Shown here piece by piece: positions 56,355-64,000 of a stretch of 64,000 nucleotides of DNA. Numbering within the stretch: the first letter of the stretch is position 1; the number at the start of each line of letters is the position of its first letter. A program made the position numbers and the translations under genes. The notes beneath the pieces are model-generated. The model saw only the letters and a list, made by a program, of their open reading frames with translations, made no database searches and was not told the DNA's origin. Source of the DNA: Euphorbia lathyris (taxonomy: Eukaryota > Streptophyta > Magnoliopsida > Malpighiales > Euphorbiaceae); NCBI RefSeq assembly GCF_963576675.1, contig NC_088915.1:45909501-45973500 (forward strand), written 5' to 3'.

Positions 56355-57569
56355 ATGGTTGGATGGGTACCACCCGAACAACCAGTTCAACCAAACCAAG
56401 AAGAAGAAGGGGAGAATAACAACCCTCCTGTCATGCGAATTAGAGATTATTCAAGGCCAACCATAGAAGGACATTCATCATGTATCACGTTGCCAAACGA
56501 AGGGAACAACATGTTCGAAGTAAAAGCGTCGATGATACAAATGTTACAAGCCGTAGTACAGTTCAACGGATACCAATCAGAAGATCCAAATGGGCATATT
56601 CTCGAATTCATCACGCTGTGCAACACGTTCAGATCAAACAGGGGCGTTTCTGACGATGTAATCAGACTGAAGCTGTTTCCTTTTTCCCTAAGGGACAAAG
56701 CGAAGACTTGGTTGAACTGCTTGCAACTAGGAATGATCACCACTTGGGAAGAAATGGCTAGTGCGTTCTGAATGAAATATTTCCCACCACGACAAGCCAT
56801 TAAGCTCAGAAACGAGGTTTCCCATTTCATGCAAGAAGAAGATGAATCACTAGCCGAAGCATGGGAAAGGTACAAGGAACTATTAAGGAGAGTACCCAAT
56901 CATGGCATTCCTATGTGGATGCAGATGCAGAACTTTTACAATGGGGTAACCAACATCTATAAGATCCAGATCGAATCTATTGCCAATGGAAATCCCGAAG
57001 ATCTAGAACCTCAGGCCTTGTACGACCTTATTAAGAGGGTAGTAAGCACAAGTTACAACTGGCACTCTGCCAGAAGTGAAGGAAAAAGAGCGGGAAATGA
57101 AGATGTTGTGTCAAAATTGACAAGCCAGGTAGAACAGCTTGCTAGACAGCTCGGCAAGATAAATGTGTCTTCAATTCACAACGAACCACCATTCAATGAC
57201 ATTTGTGATTTTTGTGGAGGGCTGCATTTCAACATAAATTGCCCAGGAGTCAAGCAAGGGAAGGGTGCACAGGCAGAATGCGACTATGCAGGGTACAACC
57301 AAAGGAACCCGCCTAACCCGTACTCTAACACATATAACCCTGCCACAAGAAACCATCCTAATTTTGGATGGACAGGCCAGCCGAACCAGCAGGAACAATC
57401 GAGATATCAACAACAGCAAGGAGGACATTACCAGAGACAACCTCAGCAGCATTACAAACAACCTGTTCCACCCAAGGAGGACGTGGAGCCAGATATGAAG
57501 ACGATGATGATGCAGTTCATGAAACAGACACAAGCTTCGATTAAAAATCTAGAAACACAAGTCCATTAG
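56355..57569 (+). pseudogene. Gypsy3 gag
   Basis: Athila-type gag. The start at 56355 gives an acidic amino end, then IRDYSRPTIEGHSSCITLP, VVQFNGYQSEDPNGHILEF, RLKLFPFSLRDKAKTWL, then MKYFPPRQAIKLRNEV and EAWERYKELLRRVPNHGIP. A cysteine motif (CDFCGGLHFNINCPG) follows near residue 275, then a Gln-rich tail. TGA at 56769-56771 breaks the capsid domain, probably from CGA. TAG at 57567-57569 ends the listed part, but the frame continues into the protease. Confidence 0.9.
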
Positions 57570-58871
57570 TTAGCTGCATCTACGTCAAAAGGGAAGGGAA
57601 TAATGCCAAGCAACACAGAGCCAAATCCAAAGGGCGATGTCATGGCGATAACTCTGAGATCTGGTAAGCAAACCCAACCCATTATTTCTGCTGATGAAAA
57701 TGCTGAATGCGCAGGAACATCCAAAGAAGCTGAAGGGGAGTAGGAACAAGCTGTTCCCAGTGAAGAAGAAACCAGGAAGACAACCATTACCAGTAAGCAG
57801 GATCAGGGGGAAAGCGAAAGAATGTATAAGCCACCTCCGCCGTATGTTCCACCTGTGCCATATCCAACACGGTTGATTAACAAAAAGCTGGAAGAACAAA
57901 ATTGTAAGGTGTTAGACACCCTAAGGAAGTTACACATCAACATCGCTTTCGTAGAAGCGCTGGCACAGATGCCGACATACGCAAAGTTCCTTAAAGATAT
58001 CCTGTCAAACAAAAAGAAGCTAGAAAACATTTCCATGATCTAACTCAACAGAGATTGTTCGTCAATACTCCAGAACAAGCAGCAGCTTCCGAAAAAGCTA
58101 AAAGATCGAGGGAGTTTTTCTATTCCCTGTTCAATTGGAAGTTTAAATATTGAAAATGCACTCTATGACCTAGGAGCTAGCATAAACCTTATGCCATATT
58201 CTGTGTATGCTAAACTAGGATTAGGAGAACCACAACCAACTAAAATGTTTATTCAATTGGCCGATCGTTCAATATGCTATCCTAGGGGAGTTGTGGAAGA
58301 TGTGCTGGTCAAAGTAGGAAAATTCATATTGCCTGTTGATTTCATTATAATGGACATTGATGAAGACTTGCATGTTCCTATTACCCTAGGTAGACCATTT
58401 TTAGCCACGGGTAAAGCATTGATAGACGTAGGAGAAGGACGACTGTTCTTAAGAATTAATGGGAAGGAAGTCATTTTCAAAATGAACGAAGCAATGGGAC
58501 GAGCTAACAATAATGATGACACATGCTGTTTCTTAGATGAATTCCAAAGTCTCTCTACTTTGCAGGAACAGGACACTCTGGAAACTCTATTGGGAGAAAA
58601 GGTGAACTTATGTGAAGGAACATGCTGTTCCATTGAGTCCAACGTACCTACTCCACCTTTAGATCCTACTGTCCCGACTCATCAAAAACCACCGGAGATA
58701 CCAACTGTGCCATTATCTAAGCTAGAATTGAAACCGTTGCCCTCACACCTTGAGTATGCCTTCTTGGAACCACCTAGTGGGAGCCTAGTGATTATATCCT
58801 CAAAGCTAACTCCTGATCAGAAAACTCAACTCATGGAGGTGCTGCGAAGAAACAAGGATGCAATCGCATAG
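57570..58871 (+). pseudogene. Gypsy3 gag-protease linker and aspartic protease
   Basis: It is in the same frame as gag. It holds AITLRSGKQTQPI, the proline motif YKPPPPYVPPVPYPTRL, the conserved LHINIAFVEALAQMPTYAKF, and the protease with DLGASINLMPYSVY and ITLGRPFLATGKALIDVGEG. Nonsense codons lie at 57741-57743 (TAG), 58041-58043 (TAA) and 58869-58871 (TAG for the Trp of AIAWKIDDI). The DLGAS form of the active site is the usual Athila form. Confidence 0.88.
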
Positions 58872-60650
58872 AAGATTGATGACATAAAAGGTATCAGCCC
58901 AACAGTATGTGTCCATAGAATCTTGATGGAAAAGGATCACAAGCCCTCTATCCAACCACAGTGCAGATTAAACCCCGACATGAAGGAGGTTGTGCGAAAA
59001 GAAGTGATCAAATTGCTGGATGCAGGGATTATTTATCCCATTTCCGATAATGTATGGACAAGCCCTGTTCATGTTGTACCGAAGAAGGGAGGAACGGCAG
59101 TATTACTCAATGAGAAAGATGAATTGGTCCCCACGAGAACTATCACCGGATGGCGAGTTTGTGTGGACTACCAGAAGCTCAACGAAGCCACAAGGAAGGA
59201 TCATTTTCCCTTGCCCTTCATTGATCAGATGTTGGAGCGGTTAGCGGAATATGCATTCTATTGTTTTCTTGACGGTTATTCAGGATACAACCAGATCGCA
59301 ATTCACAGTGAGGATCAAGAGAAGACAACGTTCACATGTCCTTATGGGACCTATGCCTACAGACGAATGCCGTTCAGACTGTGCAACGCTCCAGCCACTT
59401 TCCAAAGATGTATGATGTCCATTTTTCATGACATGGTGGAGCGGACCGTAGAAATATTCATGGATGACTTCTCTGTTTATGGAAACTCTTTTGGAAATTG
59501 TCTGAACAACCTTGAAGCTATACTTGTGCGATGCAAGGAGACTCACCTGGTCTTGAATTGGGAAAAATGTCACTTCATGGTTACAGGAGGAATCGTTCTC
59601 GGGCACAAGATCTCAGACAAGGGGATGGAAGTAGACAAGGCTAAGGTGGAACTAATAGAGAAACTGGCTGTTCCAACCAGTGTCAAAGATGTGAGAAGCT
59701 TTCTAGGGCATGCAGGATTCTACCGCCGGTTCATCAAAGATTTTTCAAAGATTGCGCTGCCCTTGTCAGCATTACTTCATAAGGACGCGGAATTTTCCTT
59801 TGATGCAAGCTGTCTCAATGCTTTCGAACTATTAAAAGGCAAGCTGATCAACTCGCCTATACTGGCAGAACCAGATTGGGAACAACCTTTTGAGATGATG
59901 TGCGACGCGAGTGATACTTGTGTGGGAGCTGTTCTTGGACAAAGGATAGAGAAGAAGTTTAGGCCAATTTATTATGCAAGAAAAACATTAAACGAGGCCC
60001 GGCAGAACTACACCACTACAGAGAAGGAGCTTCTTGCAGTTGTGTATGCCTTCGACAAATTTCGACCCTACTTGGTGCTGTCCAAAGTTGTTCTGCACAC
60101 AGACCACACTGCGCTACGCTACTTGTTCAGGAAAAAGGATGCTAAGCCTAGGTTAATCCGCTGGTTATTATTGCTTAAAGAGTTTGATCTCGAAATTAAG
60201 GATAAAAAGGGAACGAAAAATGTCGTGGTTGATCATTTGTCAAGAATTTCTCACCAAAGCAGTCAGGAACAACCAGAGATTTTGGAAAGATTTCCAGACG
60301 AGCGTCTATACGCCACACAGCCTGCGCCATGGTTTGCCGATATTGCTAATTACCTAGCAAGTTCGTTTAAGCCTCACAACCTGTCCACTAATCAGAGGAG
60401 GAAGTTTTTTGCTGAAATTAAATATTATTTTTGGGAAGAACCCTATCTTTTCAGGTTGTGCGCCGACCAAATTATTCGAAGATGTATATCTCAGGAGGAG
60501 GGACAGGATGTTTTAAGCCATTGTCATGATCGAGAAACTGGAGGGCACCATAACGCTAGCAGAACTGCATCCAAGGTTCTTCAATCAGGTTTTTTCTTGC
60601 CAACACTTTTTAAAGATGCCAATCTGTTCGTTAGCACTTGCAATGAGTGA
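58872..60650 (+). pseudogene. Gypsy3 reverse transcriptase, RNase H and integrase zinc finger
   Basis: The frame is continuous for 576 codons from 58923. RT has [60 protein letters not shown] and the catalytic [10 protein letters not shown]. RNase H has [30 protein letters not shown] and [10 protein letters not shown]. The zinc finger reads [20 protein letters not shown] up to CNE, where a TGA at 60648-60650 replaces the final Cys. MPFRLCNAP replaces the usual MPFGLCNAP. Apart from the terminal stop, RT and RNase H look competent. Confidence 0.92.
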
Positions 60651-61616
60651 CAACGAACAGGTAATATCTCGGCTAGAAATGTCGTGCCCCTAAATAACAT
60701 AGTTGTTTGTGAAATCTTTGATATATGGGGCATAGATTTTATGGGACCATTCCCTACATCCTTTGGGCACAAATATATCTTGGTAGCTATGGATTATGTG
60801 AGCAAGTGGGTCGAAGCAATGGCTAGTCCCACCAATGATGCTCGTGTGGTAGTTAAATTCCTGAAAAGGCTGTTTGCCCGATTCGGGGTCCCACGAGCAA
60901 TCATCAGTGATCAGGGAGCCCATTTTTGTAATGCTAAATTTGAAAAGTTAATGGGAAAACTTGGGGTCACTCACAGAATTGCCACACCATACCATCCACA
61001 AACAAGTGGACATGTGGAGATTTCGAATAGAGAGATCAAAAGAATTTTAGAGAAAATAGTTGGCAATTCTAGGAGGGACTGGGCAAACAAGCTCGATGAT
61101 GCTCTGTGGGTGTATCGAACAGCCTATAAAACACCAATTGGCATATCTCCCTTTAGATTACTGTACGGAAAGTCTTGTCACTTGTCGGTGGAAATGGAAC
61201 ACATGGCTTTTTGGGCATTAACATTTTTAAATTTTGAGCAACATGTTGTTGGAGATCAGCGAAAACTTCAACTCTGTGACATGGAAGAGTTCAGGCTGTT
61301 CTCGTATGAAAATGCCGTAAATTACAAGAATAAAACAAAGGTGTGGCACGATAGAAAAATCCAGAAAAAGACATTCCACGAAGGTCAAAGAGTTCTCTTG
61401 TACAATTCGAGACTCAGGTTGTTTCCTGGGAAGCTGAAATCAAGATGGACGGGACCTTATCTAGTACACAAGGTGTTTGGTCATGGTGCCATTGAAATTG
61501 GCAGGGATGGACAGGAACCGTTTAAGGTGAATGGGCAAAGACTGAAACCCTATCTGGAGAACGATCACACGAGGAAGATCGATATAGTCCACTTCCAGGA
61601 TCCCCCACGCCATTAG
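60651..61616 (+). pseudogene. Gypsy3 integrase core and carboxy end
   Basis: In the same frame as RT, it starts [20 protein letters not shown], then [10 protein letters not shown] (D), [11 protein letters not shown] (D), and [19 protein letters not shown] (E). The carboxy part has [20 protein letters not shown] and [13 protein letters not shown]. It ends at 61614-61616. All three catalytic acidic residues are kept, and only the lost zinc-finger Cys (stop at 60648) separates it from RT. No chromodomain is seen. Confidence 0.92.
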
Positions 61617-62260
61617 AAGATCGAACAGGGTGTTCGCTACAAACACCAATTGTAGCACAAGTAACATTGCATTTAAATTAGTTTCAATTTCAAATTTTGT
61701 TAAGTAATGTCAAAAGTAGTTTAGATCCATTTTATGTCGAGCAGTGGTCCATAATGAGTATCTCCGGAATAAGCACAGTTGTAAAACTTACACCTTTTCA
61801 TAAGGGTCAAGTTTTATGATTTTACTTGTTCAAATAGGGAGTTGATTTACCCATCAAACAGGGCTATCATTGGAAGATGGGTGGCGAAATAAAAGCCTGA
61901 AAAGTAAAAACGTCTAATCCTATGTCACTAGGCTCTTATTTCGTTTGCTCTCTTTTTCTCGATGCAATCGAACGGATAGGGGAGTAGTAAATTCAAAATT
62001 TGAAACGTGACCGTTCGTCACCCAGGGGTCTATTCGAAGATACGCACCTTTTTCCAATTTGTCTAGGTGGCGTCCTTTGGACCGCCCTCATAAAGACAGG
62101 TTGGCAACAGACCGTTCCATCTCTCTCCCTACTTAAGGAGACCTACCTCATTACGGTCCCTTGCTCGATTTGTTTTCTTTTTCATACATTTCTTTTCACT
62201 AGTCACCACATGCTCTGTGCTCTCTACCATTGGGAAACCCTATTTAAACTTGAGCACACC
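61617..62260 (+). other. Gypsy3 untranslated stretch between pol and the downstream ORF
   Basis: No ORF of interest. Long spacers of this type are usual after pol in Athila elements and may hold a splice acceptor for the downstream ORF. Nothing decisive is visible. Confidence 0.5.
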
Positions 62261-63044
62261 ATGAGAACTCGTGGCTCTGGTAAGCAGGTGAAAATCGAGG
62301 GCTCATCGAAGAAAGAAAAAGCTAAAGGAAAAATGACGGGGACATGCTCAGTTGCTTTTGTTCCGGACGAAAAATTGGTGAAAAAGCTTGCTCAGTTCAA
62401 GGATGTGGCCACACAGAAATACTACGAGGAACTTGTGCAACTAGAATTCGGGCCTATGAGGACAGTATGCTGGGACACCTTAAAAAGGCTCAAGCTTGAT
62501 CAGCGTGTGCGGAGGCTCATGGAGGCAGGCCATTTCGGCTGCTTCTTTGAAATGACTAAGGAGCCTACAAAGCATGTTGTTTGGGAAGCTAGTGAATGGG
62601 AAATGGGTATGGATGGCCGACTTTGTTGAAGCAAGGAGAGTTAAAAGCCGCAAGAGAAAGAGTGAACCTACTGTGTCTGTTTCCTCTGAGTCCGAGCAGA
62701 TTGCGCCCAAAAAAGACCTCGCTTTTTACAAGAAATGTGCAAAGCTCACCAATGATGATATTGTTAGTAAGTTCGATGCTTTGTTTGCGCAGAATGTGGC
62801 TAACCAAGACCAGATCCATGCTCTTGAGCATAAAACTGCTGTTCTGCAACAAGAAGTGGATATGCTGAAGCATGTCTGTATAGAAGAGCATGGGCGGGAA
62901 AGTCCTTCGGGTACCTCGGTTAAAAGTCCGGTAAGAGCGAAATTTGCTGTCCCTGAAACAAATGCCGCTACCTCCTCGAAAGGGGATGGTGCTGCTCCTG
63001 CTAAGGATCGAGAGGTTGATTCCTCTCGTTCCCCACTTGTCTAA
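62261..63044 (+). pseudogene. Gypsy3 downstream ORF, remnant of the Athila third ORF
   Basis: From ATG 62261 it encodes a Lys-rich start (MRTRGSGKQVKIEGSSKKEK), then FKDVATQKYYEELVQLEFGP and DQRVRRLMEAGHFGCFF. This resembles the start of the putative plant transposon protein domain encoded after or around pol in Athila-like elements. A frameshift near 62590-62600 leads to a second frame with a basic stretch (RRVKSRKRK), a Ser-rich linker and a coiled coil (DQIHALEHKTAVLQQEVDML), ending at 63042-63044. The middle of the protein seems to be missing. The position is that of the env-like gene, but I see no signal peptide or membrane segment. Confidence 0.55.
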
Positions 63045-64000
63045 AAACCTGAATCTTGCCGCTATCCAAGCATCCGGTAACACTTATAACCCTTCTTTGT
63101 TTTTATTGTTACACTCCCATGTTATCATGTTATGATTCTTCTACCCTATTATTAGAGTAACATTAAGGACAATGTTAATTTTTATTTGGGGGTGGATTGC
63201 ATGCGTTTAAACTACTGCAAAACTACTTCAGCATAACATGATAAAAAGATGAAGCATGCTGTTGTTGTAGTATGATAAGTTTAAGCAAATTTCCCTCTAA
63301 TAAAATCTTGACGTCCTCGTTAAGCAAATCGCATAATGTGTTTATGTAATCATTTCACTTTCTGATCCTTTTTGCAACTGATTGTGCTTTTGTGATTGCA
63401 AATTTGAGGTGATATAGCTTTGTTTTATTAATTGAGCTCCCTTTTAAATCGTGAAATTCTGAAAATTTTCAAATTTTAGCTCAATCTTCACTTAAAGAAT
63501 CTCCTGCTCCAATGCAAAAGCCCTGAACTGTGAGAACTTGAGCCTACATTAGCATGAAAATGCGATGATTCTTCATGAGAGGGCTAGTGCATATTGTCTT
63601 TAGGTAGCTATTGCTTTGGCTGCCTAATCAAAATGGTAAAATTTTGGATGGTCATAGGAGGAAAAAGGCAGTTAGATCCCAAGTTCACTCCGTAAAAAGC
63701 CTACATGTGCTTTGCACTCACATTTTTAGGATATCCAACTTGAACCTTAACCTATTCTTTCGCAAACACAAATTTAAGAAACCAATTCCCTTCACTGTAA
63801 TCCCAAAAACACCTTGAATTTGTCTCATGCTCAGAACAAGCTGCTCGAGAGAAAGAAAAATGAAATTTTTTTGAGAAAATCTGTGTTTATAATGATCAAA
63901 CGGTGAAAGGATGACATTTGAGGAATGAATAGGAATTTTAAAAGATAATAGGAAAGTGTTTTGAATTAGTCTCTTAAATTTTTGGACAAATGCGTACATC
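63045..64000 (+). other. Gypsy3 3' untranslated region
   Basis: AT-rich non-coding DNA. The stretch TTTATTTGGGGGTGG at about 63180-63194 resembles a motif common downstream of pol in Athila elements. No match to the 5' LTR is seen, so the 3' LTR lies beyond the window. I see no gene here. Confidence 0.55.

Larger units (their letters stand above)
54871..64000 (+). mobile_element. Gypsy3, Athila-like Ty3/gypsy element (runs off the right edge)
   Basis: A 5' LTR, tRNA-Asp-type primer site, gag, protease, RT, RNase H, integrase, a downstream ORF and a long 3' untranslated region occur in order. The gag motif RLKLFPFSLRDKAKTWLNCL, the DLGASINLMP-type protease and the large region after pol are Athila traits. 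The 3' LTR is not reached. The left target is the gag linker of copia E (flank GGGCA, 54866-54870). Confidence 0.9.

Noticed and set aside
62261..63044. A retroviral-type envelope gene in Gypsy3.
   Set aside because: The position fits, but there is no signal peptide, membrane segment or cleavage site. The sequence resembles the plant transposon protein domain and a coiled coil instead.

Overview
The window is plant nuclear DNA, almost certainly from a eudicot, and consists almost entirely of nested LTR retrotransposons. The signs are Ty1/copia polyproteins ending in plant-type RNase H, three Ty3/gypsy elements (two Tat-like with a second RNase H, one Athila-like), primer sites matching plant tRNAs, and spliced genes with plant domains. 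I found no ordinary host gene, rRNA, tRNA or CRISPR. The only coding stretch I could not tie to a transposon is 43016-44059.

Layout. 1-442: leader and primer site of a Copia copy running off the left edge. 443-5012: Copia copy 1 (minus; LTR plus pol, cut at 5012). 5013-11570: Copia copy 2 (plus; leader, gag, pol, LTR A), fused head to head with copy 1. 11571-13517: pol tail and LTR B of another copy. 13518-13756: an Athila pol fragment. 13757-17617 and 27445-30317: Copia copy C (minus), split by Tat-like Gypsy1 (17618-27444). 30318-42751: Tat-like Gypsy2 (minus), inserted in the leader of C. 42752-43015: an LTR fragment of the Gypsy1 family. 43016-44059: unknown coding fragment. 44060-50740: Copia copy D (minus). 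50741-54870: Copia copy E (minus), with the longest intact pol frame. 54871-64000: Athila-like Gypsy3 (plus), inserted in E and running off the right edge.

The five Copia copies belong to one family with LTRs of about 1.85-2.1 kb. Copies 1, 2 and D form one subgroup, C and E another. All have lesions: nonsense codons (several C-to-T), frameshifts, deletions and active-site changes. None looks autonomous.

The most interesting content lies in the two Tat-like elements. Each carries, between integrase and 3' LTR and on the opposite strand, a spliced multi-exon gene. In Gypsy1 it is a three-exon gene resembling the gypsy-type transposon domain (PF04195-like). In Gypsy2 it is an apparently six-exon plant-mobile-domain gene with its own TATA box. 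Gypsy2 also has three tandem capsid-like gag modules, a G-patch-like segment after the protease, an LTR promoter whose TATA box sits in the loop of a perfect 12-bp inverted repeat next to a GC-rich palindrome array, and a tandem array of about 12 units of 41-42 bp.
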